Positions 1 to 5,955 are shown, numbered from the stretch's first letter. The stretch is 7,295 nucleotides of DNA from JBDKUD01 sp039679805 (GCA_039679805.1 JBDKUD010000311.1:1-7295); one strand, 5' to 3'. Notes: generated from the sequence alone by a model not told the origin. Program-made: numbers and translations.

Positions 1-451
1 GGAAACACCCGGGATTAGCTACAATACTGGTTTCTTTTATCTTTTCCCGGTACAGCTCGGGAAGTCCGTAAACCGCATCCGCCAGCATTTGCGGCGCTTC
101 GTGCACCTTCTCATAGTATTTCTCATAGACCGCAGCATCTTTTAGGCGGAAATCAGCTCCCAGGTCAACACACTTCACTCCTGCTTCCGACAATTTCTTA
201 ACCAGAGGAACGGAAAGCCCGTGCGGAAGCGCCATAAATACGGCATCACATTGTTGTTTTATCTGCTCCAGGTCAGTCGCCTGACACACCAAATCGCAAA
301 AACCGGTAAGATGAGGATAAACTTCATCTATTCTTTTGTTAACATTCTCAGTGGAAAATATACATACCGGTTGAATTTCTTCGTGCCCGGCCATAATTCT
401 TAATAATTCGGCAGCAGTATAACCATCGCCGATGATTCCTACTTTGTACAT
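1..451 (-). CDS. argC: N-acetyl-gamma-glutamyl-phosphate reductase, N-terminal 150 residues (partial)
   Basis: ArgC reduces N-acetylglutamyl-5-phosphate to the semialdehyde with NADPH in arginine biosynthesis, in the cytoplasm. The 150 codons seen begin MYKVGIIGDGYTAAELL, the dinucleotide-binding turn. They continue through VFMALPHGLS (about residues 90-99) and VDLGADFRL (about 114-122), both typical of the family, and reach NPGCF, whose cysteine (residue 149) matches the catalytic nucleophile of the usual NPGCYPT motif. The family is normally about 345 residues, so rather more than half lies beyond the window edge. The ATG at 451 is chosen because GGAGGT (458-463) lies 6 bases upstream. The gene has its own promoter with an overlapping palindrome and is separated from the radical SAM gene by hairpins, so it probably starts an arginine operon. 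One oddity: the glycine-rich turn reads GDGYTAA, one residue shorter than the usual GATGYTG/GATGYAG. Confidence 0.93.
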   Translation of the reverse strand, partial: MYKVGIIGDGYTAAELLRIMAGHEEIQPVCIFSTENVNKRIDEVYPHLTGFCDLVCQATDLEQIKQQCDAVFMALPHGLSVPLVKKLSEAGVKCVDLGADFRLKDAAVYEKYYEKVHEAPQMLADAVYGLPELYREKIKETSIVANPGCF

Positions 452-463
452 GGTCAAACCTCC

Positions 464-473
464 ATACATGTAT
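464..473. promoter_or_regulatory. 10-bp palindrome in the argC leader, abutting the ribosome binding site
   Basis: The sequence ATACATGTAT is a perfect palindrome. It directly adjoins the argC Shine-Dalgarno sequence and repeats the ATACAT core of the larger palindrome at 491-512. By inference it is a second, weaker operator half or a copy of the same regulator site. Confidence 0.4.
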
Positions 474-490
474 AGTAAATGATATTTATA

Positions 491-512
491 ATTATACATT
501 TCGATGTATAAT
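491..512. promoter_or_regulatory. Perfect 22-bp inverted repeat overlapping the argC promoter (candidate operator)
   Basis: The arms ATTATACAT (491-499) and ATGTATAAT (504-512) are exact reverse complements around the 4-base centre TTCG. The repeat covers the -10 box and most of the spacer of the argC promoter, the place where a repressor would block RNA polymerase. ArgR/AhrC sites are 18-bp imperfect palindromes with a 4-base centre at arginine genes, so an ArgR-family operator is the natural reading. However, the arms do not match the classical TGAAT/ATTCA half-sites, so the regulator is unproven. Confidence 0.6.
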
Positions 513-519
513 CTTGCAA
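491..519 (-). promoter_or_regulatory. Sigma-A-type promoter of argC
   Basis: On the minus strand TTGCAA (519-514) is followed after exactly 17 bases by TATAAT (496-491). The -10 is a perfect match and the -35 differs from TTGACA at one or two positions. Transcription should start near 484, giving a leader of about 33 bases before the argC ATG at 451. Confidence 0.75.
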
Positions 520-600
520 TAAAATAATTTCCAAAAAGTATAATCCCAAGCAAATGCATTATTGTTCTGATTAATGGCAATAATATAGATATGTTGAACG

Positions 601-626
601 GCCAAGCGAGGTTATCCTTGCCTGGC
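601..626. repeat. Inverted repeat (hairpin) between the AmmeMemoRadiSam operon and argC
   Basis: On the minus strand GCCAGGCAAGG, loop ATAA, CCTCGCTTGGC form an 11-position stem with one G-U pair and one A-C mismatch. No T-run follows on the minus strand, so by itself it is not a convincing intrinsic terminator. It lies 12 bases downstream of the hairpin at 639-661 and may back it up or protect the 3' end of the transcript. Confidence 0.5.
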
Positions 627-638
627 TTTCATATAAAT

Positions 639-661
639 GGGGAGAGTTTTTAGCTCTCCCC
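639..661 (-). terminator. Probable intrinsic terminator of the cwlD-amrBA-amrS transcript
   Basis: A perfect 8-bp stem GGGGAGAG/CTCTCCCC with a 7-base loop lies 19 bases beyond the stop codon of the radical SAM gene. On the minus strand it is followed by ATTTATAT, a weak T-rich tract, so termination is likely but may be incomplete. Read on the plus strand the following CCCCTTTCT is slightly T-richer, but no plus-strand gene ends here. Confidence 0.6.
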
Positions 662-680
662 TTTCTAATATTATTGACCT

Positions 681-1679
681 TTACATTTCAATATATGAAA
701 TCTCGGCTCCGCAACCTGCACATCGGTGGTTCTGAATTCCACTTGCATTAATTTGATAGCCCTGTCTTTTTATTAGTACCTGTCCACATTGCTGACATAC
801 AGTATCATTTTCTTCACCCGGCAGATTGCCCATGTAGACAAATTTAAGATATTCGCGGGCAGTATTATAAGCCTGTTGCATGGTTTCAACGGGCGTAGGC
901 GGTCTATGCATTTTATACGCAGGATAATAGCGCGATAAATGCAACGGAATGGTATTGTCCAAAGAAGCCAGCCATTCCGCCAAGGCCTTGATTTCTGAAA
1001 TGTTGTCATTTTCCTCCGGAATAACCAGGTTAGTTATTTCCACGTGTAACTGGCTCCGGGCTTCTTCAACAGTGGCTTTTACTTCATCTAAAGCCGCTTT
1101 ACAATGACGGTGATAGAAATAGTTATTAAAAGCCTTCACATCAATATTCATAGCATCAATTAAGGGAATCAGTTTTTTAAGTGGTGCCGAACTAATAAAT
1201 CCATTGGTCACCAGCACGGTTTTTAAACCGTTATCCTTTAGCTGCTCGGCGGTTGGGTATATATATTCATACCATATGGAAGGTTCATTATAAGTGAAAG
1301 CTACTCCCACGGAGCCTTCTTCTCGGGTTTCAACCGCCAGCTTAACTAACTGCTCCGGGCTCATATAAGTAGTCTGCGGCTTTTCATGGGCGATGGAATA
1401 ATTCTGGCAGAAGCTGCAGGCCAGATTGCAGCCAAAAGTTCCCGCTGAGAGAATCATGCTGCCGGGATAAAAATGGTAGAGGGGTTTCTTCTCAATGGGG
1501 TCTAAGGCCAGTGAAGATATTTCTCCATAGTTAACAGTGAACAGCATTCCCCCCTGGTTAAGCCGGACCCGGCATATGCCCTTATGCCCCTCTTTAATCC
1601 GGCACTGGTGGGGACACAAATAGCACTGGACTTGTTGATTATTCAGTTTTTCATAGTATAAGGCTTCCACTTGCGACAT
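681..1679 (-). CDS. amrS: AmmeMemoRadiSam system radical SAM enzyme
   Basis: This is a cytoplasmic radical SAM enzyme related to pyruvate formate-lyase activases; its substrate is unknown. In the 332-residue product the [4Fe-4S]/SAM motif CxxxCxxC is C84, C88 and C91 (GCNLACSFCQNY). An N-terminal cysteine cluster typical of this subfamily (CYLCPHQC around 19-26, GIC at 34-36) precedes it. Four further cysteines at the C-terminus (295, 298, 320, 323; CQQC and CAGC) look like a zinc ribbon. GTFGCNLACSFCQN and TYNEPSIWYEY are family hallmarks. The ATG at 1679 is preferred over one at 1700 because GGGGGG (1685-1690) sits 5 bases upstream of it, whereas nothing comparable precedes the longer form. 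It is the last gene of the run and directly follows its functional partner, the AMMECR1/Memo fusion, 93 bases upstream. The subfamily is certain; the biochemical role is not established. Confidence 0.92.
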   Translation of the reverse strand: MSQVEALYYEKLNNQQVQCYLCPHQCRIKEGHKGICRVRLNQGGMLFTVNYGEISSLALDPIEKKPLYHFYPGSMILSAGTFGCNLACSFCQNYSIAHEKPQTTYMSPEQLVKLAVETREEGSVGVAFTYNEPSIWYEYIYPTAEQLKDNGLKTVLVTNGFISSAPLKKLIPLIDAMNIDVKAFNNYFYHRHCKAALDEVKATVEEARSQLHVEITNLVIPEENDNISEIKALAEWLASLDNTIPLHLSRYYPAYKMHRPPTPVETMQQAYNTAREYLKFVYMGNLPGEENDTVCQQCGQVLIKRQGYQINASGIQNHRCAGCGAEISYIEM

Positions 1680-1701
1680 ACCGTCCCCCCTATAAAACAT
1701 T

Positions 1702-1729
1702 TTTGCGCATGGTGTATTCCATGCGCAAA
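1702..1729. repeat. Perfect 11-bp stem-loop between the AMMECR1 fusion gene and amrS
   Basis: TTTGCGCATGG (1702-1712) and CCATGCGCAAA (1719-1729) are exact reverse complements around a 6-base loop. It starts 43 bases after the stop of the upstream gene and ends just before the ribosome binding site of amrS. The minus strand continues AAATGTTTTATAGGGG, which lacks the continuous T-run of a normal terminator. It could be an RNA processing or stability hairpin, a partial terminator lowering amrS expression, or a protein site. Confidence 0.7.
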
Positions 1730-1772
1730 TTGAATGCGTTTTTAAAATCTGTGTCTCTCTGGGTTGAATCTT

Positions 1773-3167
1773 CTAAGTAAACCTCTTAACCTCGAATCTC
1801 TCTATTTCATACTTTTGGCCCCGGGGGATATCTGCTTTTTGCAGGGCAATCTCCAATTGTTGCTCAACTGTATCCACTCCTTCGAGATCGGGCAGCAAGA
1901 CTCCCCGTTTCCGGCCATGGCTTACGATTACTCCAAATTTCTTGGGGTCCAGCCCCTCTCTGGTGCAAGGTTCAGGTTGTCCCAGGACATCAACCGAGTA
2001 AACCAGTTGTGCGAGTTCCTGGCTGCTCACCGGAGCAAACCGCGGATCACGTGTTCCGGCACTGACAGCATTATTAACTATTTCTTCGGCCAGATTATCA
2101 TGAAACGGCAATATAGTGCCTATACATCCTCGCAGTTGACCGTTTTTCTTAAGCGATACAAAAGCCGCTGCCTTCTGCTCTTGCAGGGTCTGGAACTCAC
2201 CGCTAATAGCTGGAGTTTGGCCGGTCTCTATGTATTTTTCCAGGGTTGTCCGCGCTAGTTGCACCGGTAATGACTCCTGATTACGTCTTTTCTTTACTGC
2301 CTCATCCTGTTTTTGTTTCAATTCCGTAAATATACTGGGTGCTTCTTCAATCGGCTGGAAACCGGCAGTAAGGTAGCCTATCCCAAATGGCCCTTCATAA
2401 CTGAATATATTAGTATTATAGCTTGTACCATCCAGTGCTCCCAGCATAATTACCAGAGAACGGTAGCCGCATTCACCGGCATTTTCTAAAAAATAATGTG
2501 GTAAACTCAGAATTCCTTCTACATTTTTTTCATTTAACATGTTTTTAATAGCTTTATCATACTTGGGTCCATCAGCATGGAACTTATAAGGGCCGTCGTC
2601 CTTGAGCCGGTGGGACATATCCCCAGAGGCTACAATGGCTACGTTCCGATCCAGCCGATGGGCAGCCTCACTTATCATCCGGCCAAAGTTATACAGGTCC
2701 AGGACAGGCAGGTAGCCGATGCTAATCGCTACAATAGGAACTTCTTTTAAACCTGCTTTTTCCAGATAGTATAAGGGTACCAAAATACCATGGTCTATGG
2801 CTGCATTCAGATGATGTTCTCGGGCCATATCGTCGGTAATAGTGATAAATTCTATGCCTTGCTCGAGGGATAAGCAGGCAATCTCTTCAACCATGGCCAC
2901 ATCATTAGTGCGATGGGCTCCAATATTCTGACTGCCAAATGCACTGAAATCACCTTTCAGCTGCGGTTCGCCCAGACAGGACAGGCAGTCTGCAAAAACG
3001 TTTCCATGCGGGGTCAAAAATACTATAACATCGGGAGAAACCTCCGCCATTTGACTGGCTATGCTCTCCATTCCGTTTACCGTATCCTTTACCTGTATAA
3101 GATTGTCCCCCCCTATTTCAGGAATAATTAAAGGTGGATGCGGGGAAAAACAGGTATAACTGATCAT
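1773..3167 (-). CDS. AmmeMemoRadiSam system fusion protein: Memo/LigB-like domain plus AMMECR1 domain
   Basis: The 464-residue protein joins two parts of the AmmeMemoRadiSam system. Residues 1 to about 270 resemble the Memo family and class III extradiol dioxygenases (LigB fold). Histidines suited to a metal site are H10 (SPHPP), H54 (TPHG), H126 (DHG) and H186 (SGDMSH), and a conserved ECGYRS lies near 232-237. A charged linker (about 280-299, rich in K, Q and E) leads to an AMMECR1 domain (about 300-464), recognised by LRGCIGT at 345-351 and DPRFAPV after it. The start is clear: AAGGAGG (3175-3181) lies 7 bases before the ATG. It sits between cwlD and the radical SAM gene, on the same strand with short gaps, so the three are probably co-transcribed. 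No catalytic activity is established for the bacterial system; a dioxygenase-like metal reaction on the N-terminal half is inference only. Confidence 0.9.
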   Translation of the reverse strand: MISYTCFSPHPPLIIPEIGGDNLIQVKDTVNGMESIASQMAEVSPDVIVFLTPHGNVFADCLSCLGEPQLKGDFSAFGSQNIGAHRTNDVAMVEEIACLSLEQGIEFITITDDMAREHHLNAAIDHGILVPLYYLEKAGLKEVPIVAISIGYLPVLDLYNFGRMISEAAHRLDRNVAIVASGDMSHRLKDDGPYKFHADGPKYDKAIKNMLNEKNVEGILSLPHYFLENAGECGYRSLVIMLGALDGTSYNTNIFSYEGPFGIGYLTAGFQPIEEAPSIFTELKQKQDEAVKKRRNQESLPVQLARTTLEKYIETGQTPAISGEFQTLQEQKAAAFVSLKKNGQLRGCIGTILPFHDNLAEEIVNNAVSAGTRDPRFAPVSSQELAQLVYSVDVLGQPEPCTREGLDPKKFGVIVSHGRKRGVLLPDLEGVDTVEQQLEIALQKADIPRGQKYEIERFEVKRFT

Positions 3168-3237
3168 CTTCAGGCCTCCTTGAAAGTGTTATTAAGCAGC
3201 GAGCTGAGGCATATCCAGTCTCCCATCATAACTAATC

Positions 3238-3993
3238 CTAGGGCACCATCTTCCAGGTACTCACTGCCTGGTTCCGGTCCTGAGCCTTGGCTATACCAGA
3301 GAAAATGGCATAGGCTAATTTATCTTGATATTCTTTGTTGGTAAGCAAATTTGCCTCTTCCGGGTTGGATATAAAACCTACTTCTACTATCACCGTAGTC
3401 ATTTCGGTGTTATCAGATATATAGTAGCTCCCTGTTTTTGCTTTTCTTTTAGTATTCCCCAAAACGTTGGTTAATTCCTGCTGTATTGATTCGGCCATTA
3501 GCTTACTTTTTTCACTGGTTCCGCAGTAAAAAGTTTGGGCACCCGACCACCTTGGGCTTACATCAGCATTGGTATGAATACTTATATACAGGTCGGCTTT
3601 GGCCTTATTGGCCTTCTCAACCCGGTTAGCCAGATCTTTTCTTTTATGCTCGCGTACAGTCCCCTTAAAATCCTCCCCCGCCAGGTCCGTATCCGTTTTC
3701 CTGGTCATTATAACAACGGCTCCGGCCTGCCCCAGGTATTTGTTTAATTTTTTTGCAATAGGTAGAGTAATATCCTTCTCCCGCAGGTTTCCTCGAACAG
3801 CACCGGGATCTTGGCCCCCATGGCCCGCATCTACTACTATTACTTTGTTTCCCACCGCATAAGCCAGTACCATTTTCTGTTCACTATAATTCAACTTTAT
3901 GAATGTTACATAACCTAAGGTTAATAAGAAAAAGGTTATCAAAACTAGATTAGTTTTATATTTTGAAATATATATAGCTTTTTGGCCAACCAT
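3238..3993 (-). CDS. cwlD: N-acetylmuramoyl-L-alanine amidase, CwlD family (spore cortex)
   Basis: This is a zinc amidase of the Amidase_3 family. CwlD removes the peptide side chain from muramic acid during cortex synthesis, the step before muramic-delta-lactam formation by PdaA, and is needed for germination-specific cortex lysis. The 251-residue product has an N-terminal membrane or signal-anchor segment (about 15-32, LVLITFFLLTLGYVTFI). The zinc and catalytic residues are all present: H58 (DAGHGG), E72 (LREKD), H140 (SIHTN) and E204 (VEVGF). The length is close to Bacillus CwlD. The ATG at 3993 is chosen over one 19 codons upstream because GGGGAGGGGG (3999-4008) precedes it by 5 bases, and because the product then begins directly with a short basic stretch and the membrane segment. 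It follows the rpsI terminator, as in many Firmicutes, and has its own possible sporulation promoter. A related sporulation amidase is the only real alternative. Confidence 0.9.
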   Translation of the reverse strand: MVGQKAIYISKYKTNLVLITFFLLTLGYVTFIKLNYSEQKMVLAYAVGNKVIVVDAGHGGQDPGAVRGNLREKDITLPIAKKLNKYLGQAGAVVIMTRKTDTDLAGEDFKGTVREHKRKDLANRVEKANKAKADLYISIHTNADVSPRWSGAQTFYCGTSEKSKLMAESIQQELTNVLGNTKRKAKTGSYYISDNTEMTTVIVEVGFISNPEEANLLTNKEYQDKLAYAIFSGIAKAQDRNQAVSTWKMVP

Positions 3994-4029
3994 TATTTCC
4001 CCCTCCCCATTTTTCAAGCCGTTTTTTCT

Positions 4030-4056
4030 TATATATGCTTTTGCATGCATATTTAT
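4030..4056 (-). promoter_or_regulatory. Possible sporulation (sigma-E-like) promoter of cwlD
   Basis: On the minus strand ATAAAT (4056-4051) and CATATATA (4037-4030) are separated by 13 bases. This resembles the sigma-E pattern of an ATA-type -35 and CATA-type -10 at 13 to 15 bases. In Bacillus subtilis cwlD is read by sporulation sigma factors. The region is AT-rich, so a chance match is possible and no good sigma-A promoter is seen here. Confidence 0.35.
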
Positions 4057-4098
4057 AAGTCAGGTCATAAAATTATGCCTGTTACGGGGTGATTAGTA

Positions 4099-4135
4099 CA
4101 AAAAAAAAGCCTCGCAGTTTGACAGCGAGGCTTTT
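4099..4135 (-). terminator. Strong intrinsic terminator of rplM-rpsI
   Basis: On the minus strand an 11-bp stem AAAAGCCTCGC/GCGAGGCTTTT with a 9-base loop runs straight into nine consecutive T residues (4108-4100). It begins 15 bases after the rpsI stop codon. It separates the ribosomal protein transcript from cwlD. A short CTTTT on the other side could give weak activity in the opposite direction. Confidence 0.95.
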
Positions 4136-4150
4136 GGTTGGCAAATATTT

Positions 4151-4543
4151 TTAACGTTTTGAGTATTGAGGAGCTTTACGGGCTTTATGCAGACCGTATT
4201 TCTTTCTCTCTTTCATACGCGGATCACGAGTCAAGAAACCTGCTCTTCTAAGTTGGGGCCTGATATCAGGGTTTGCTTTAACCAATGCTCTGGCAATACC
4301 TAATTTAATGGCACCAGCCTGTCCGGTTACTCCTCCGCCGGCTACCCGACAGATAACGTCGAATCTTCCTGTCATAGTGGTTAATTCCAGTGGTTGTAAT
4401 ACTATCAGCCGACTGGTTTTGTTAGGAAAGAAATCTTCAAAAGTTCTTTCATTTATGGATATATTACCATCACCGGGAACGAGTCTTACCCTGGCGGTGG
4501 CTTTTTTTCTTCTTCCGGTTCCCCAGTATTGTACCTTAGCCAT
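4151..4543 (-). CDS. rpsI: 30S ribosomal protein S9
   Basis: S9 is a small-subunit protein in the head of the 30S particle whose C-terminal tail reaches the P-site tRNA. The product is 130 residues, the normal bacterial length. It shows the opening QYWGTGRRKKATARVRL, the central GGGVTGQAGAIKLGIARAL, and the conserved tail RKAPQYSKR ending in the universally conserved lysine-arginine. Its AAGGAGG (4550-4556) overlaps the stop codon of rplM, and only 11 bases separate the two genes, so translation is likely coupled and the two proteins are made together. It ends 15 bases before a strong terminator. Confidence 0.98.
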   Translation of the reverse strand: MAKVQYWGTGRRKKATARVRLVPGDGNISINERTFEDFFPNKTSRLIVLQPLELTTMTGRFDVICRVAGGGVTGQAGAIKLGIARALVKANPDIRPQLRRAGFLTRDPRMKERKKYGLHKARKAPQYSKR

Positions 4544-4554
4544 TTGCGTCCTCC

Positions 4555-4989
4555 TTACCCTCTAAGTTCCCGAATTTCAGGTTTTTGAGCTTGATGGGGA
4601 TGTTCGCTGCCACGATAAACCTTGAGTTTTTTGTACATTACATCTCCTAGTTTATTATGGGGAAGCATTCCCTTAACAGCTACTTCGATAGCCTTCTCCG
4701 GTTTCTTCTGCAACAAGGTCCGGTAATCCATTTCCTTTAGTCCACCCGGATACCCTGTATGATAACGATATTTCTTCTGATTCAATTTATCGCCGGTAAG
4801 CTTTACTTTACTGGCATTGATAATAATCACAAAATCACCCGTATCAACATGCGGGGTGTAAGTAGGTTTATGTTTTCCACGCAAGATGGAGGCAACTTCG
4901 GAACACAATCTACCCAGTGTTTGATCAGTTGCATCTATTACGTACCATTTGCGGTCGACTTCCGCTGGTTTTGCCATATACGTTTTCAC
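4555..4989 (-). CDS. rplM: 50S ribosomal protein L13
   Basis: L13 is an early-assembly protein of the large ribosomal subunit. The 144-residue product begins MKTYMAKPAEVDRKWYVIDA and contains LGRLCSEVASILRGKHKPTYTPH, DTGDFVIIINA, YHTGYPGG and GMLPHNKLG, all strongly conserved in L13, and has the usual length. The start codon is GTG at 4989, supported by AGGAGG (4997-5002) 7 bases upstream and by conservation of the MKTYMAK opening; the internal ATG four codons later has no such site. It is followed immediately by rpsI, and it has its own strong promoter and a structured leader of the L13 type, so its expression is probably autoregulated. Confidence 0.98.
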   Translation of the reverse strand: MKTYMAKPAEVDRKWYVIDATDQTLGRLCSEVASILRGKHKPTYTPHVDTGDFVIIINASKVKLTGDKLNQKKYRYHTGYPGGLKEMDYRTLLQKKPEKAIEVAVKGMLPHNKLGDVMYKKLKVYRGSEHPHQAQKPEIRELRG

Positions 4990-5088
4990 GTGTTTCCCTC
5001 CTGTACGTTACAATACCCATGTAATTGCTGTCTCTCTCTTCTTATGTATGTCAACGGGGCAGAAGCCACGCATAATTGTAGAGAGTAC
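4990..5088 (-). promoter_or_regulatory. L13-type ribosomal protein leader in the rplM-rpsI mRNA
   Basis: Rfam describes an L13 leader, a putative autoregulatory structure, in the 5' UTR of rplM-rpsI in low-GC Gram-positives; this roughly 99-base leader is in exactly that position. Two pairings compete. In one, CTCTCT (5085-5080) pairs with AGAGAG within 5038-5031. In the other, GTAC (5088-5085) and ACAAT (5079-5075) pair with GTAC (5006-5003) and ATTGT (5014-5010), next to the Shine-Dalgarno sequence. A small GGC-UUCU-GCC hairpin lies at 5067-5058. Membership of the Rfam family was not tested by alignment. Confidence 0.6.
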
Positions 5089-5094
5089 CTTTTA

Positions 5095-5124
5095 ATATTA
5101 TCTAAAAGCTACTGTCTTTGTCAA
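5095..5124 (-). promoter_or_regulatory. Sigma-A-type promoter of rplM-rpsI
   Basis: On the minus strand a perfect TTGACA (5124-5119) is followed after 18 bases by TAATAT (5100-5095), or after 16 bases by GATAAT (5102-5097). It lies just downstream of the truA stop codon, so the ribosomal pair can be read independently of truA. Transcription should start near 5088. Confidence 0.8.
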
Positions 5125-5143
5125 CTAAAGTGATATTTTTTTC

Positions 5144-5881
5144 TTAATTCCGGTATTCTACTGCTGCCAGATAAAGGCCCTGGGGCGGGGCAGTTGGTCC
5201 GGCCATCGAACGCTCCTGGCAAGCAAAGATTTCTGAAATATCATGTTTTTGCCGTCCCCGTCCTATTTTAAGGAGAGTTCCGGTAATTATCCTTACCATA
5301 TTATATAGAAAACCGTTAGCCGAAATATCCAGAATTAGAAAAGGCCCCTTTTCTCTTAAAGAGCACTTATATACATTACGCTCTGAAGTTTTAGCACTGG
5401 AGCCGGTGGAACAAAAAGCCTTAAAATCATGCTTTCCCTCAATTAAAGCACACGCCCCCTGCATAGCTTTTACATTTAGTTCCCGGCTATAACAGCAGGC
5501 ATAATTCCGGAAAAATATGGCCTGTTCCTTTTCACGATATATCATATAACGGTATTGTTTCTGAATAGCTTCATAACGGGGGTGAAAATCCGGTGCAGCT
5601 AACTCGCTCTTTAATGCCCGAATATCAGGAGGCAAAATAGTATTTAAAGCCAGGTCAAATCTTTCCGGCGGTATGGTGGAATCACTGTCGAAGGCAATTA
5701 CCTGTCCCAGAGCGTGAACTCCGGCGTCTGTCCGTCCGGCACTGGTGATGGTTATCTTCTCGGCTGTCAATTTATAAAGACATTGCTCAATTTCCTGCTG
5801 CACAGTATGGGCATTAATTTGTCTTTGAAAACCATGATAATTAGTGCCGTCATATTGGATAATCATTTTTGTCCTGACCAC
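5144..5881 (-). CDS. truA: tRNA pseudouridine(38-40) synthase TruA
   Basis: TruA converts uridines 38, 39 and 40 in the anticodon arm of many tRNAs to pseudouridine, in the cytoplasm. The 245-residue product is of normal length. It shows IQYDGTNYHGFQRQ at the N-terminus (8-21), the catalytic motif AGRTDAGVHA with nucleophile D52, ALNTILPPDI (about 78-87), HDFKAFCSTGS, and FLYNMVRIITGTLLKIGRG near the C-terminus. The start is a GTG at 5881 with GGGAGGT (5888-5894) 6 bases upstream. An ATG five codons later (5866) is also possible, but it has no well-placed binding site. It follows ecfT after 175 bases and precedes rplM, the usual Firmicutes order; no strong promoter of its own is evident, so it is probably read from the ecf genes. 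Confidence 0.97.
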   Translation of the reverse strand: MVRTKMIIQYDGTNYHGFQRQINAHTVQQEIEQCLYKLTAEKITITSAGRTDAGVHALGQVIAFDSDSTIPPERFDLALNTILPPDIRALKSELAAPDFHPRYEAIQKQYRYMIYREKEQAIFFRNYACCYSRELNVKAMQGACALIEGKHDFKAFCSTGSSAKTSERNVYKCSLREKGPFLILDISANGFLYNMVRIITGTLLKIGRGRQKHDISEIFACQERSMAGPTAPPQGLYLAAVEYRN

Positions 5882-5920
5882 CTGTTAACCTCCCGATTCA
5901 ACATAGACTCGCTGCCTCGC

Positions 5921-5950
5921 ACACAGATTTTTACGGATTTACACTAATTT
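5921..5950. repeat. Three 10-bp tandem units between ecfT and truA
   Basis: ACACAGATTT, TTACGGATTT and ACACTAATTT stand in tandem with an exact 10-base period and consensus nnACnrATTT. Sequences of the type CAGATTTACACGGATTT recur between genes in many unrelated bacteria, so this may be a copy of such an interspersed repeat. It lies in the leader of truA, about 40 bases from its start. Confidence 0.5.
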
Positions 5951-5955
5951 TTCTT

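Noticed and set aside
491..512. The argC palindrome read as a UUCG-tetraloop RNA hairpin
   Set aside because: It overlaps the -10 region, so most of it would not be transcribed from the argC promoter, and the loop is closed by T-A, not C-G; an operator is the simpler reading.
558..584. Inverted repeat ATTATTG/CAATAAT upstream of the argC promoter
   Set aside because: 7-bp AT-rich arms with a 13-base spacer are expected by chance in such sequence; nothing else supports a function.
773..1009. Minus-strand frame of 78 codons inside the radical SAM gene
   Set aside because: It is an alternative frame within a conserved enzyme, and its product is compositionally unlike a real protein.
1764..2258. 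Plus-strand reading frame of 164 codons
   Set aside because: It lies wholly within the well-supported AMMECR1 domain on the minus strand, has no family-like motifs and no ribosome binding site.
3168..3237. GCCTC/GAGGC pairing that would hide the ribosome binding site of the AMMECR1 fusion gene
   Set aside because: Only 5 base pairs over a loop of more than 25 bases; it is unlikely to be stable.
4759..5133. Plus-strand reading frame of 124 codons over rplM and its leader
   Set aside because: It is antisense to L13, crosses the promoter and leader, and its product has no recognisable domain.
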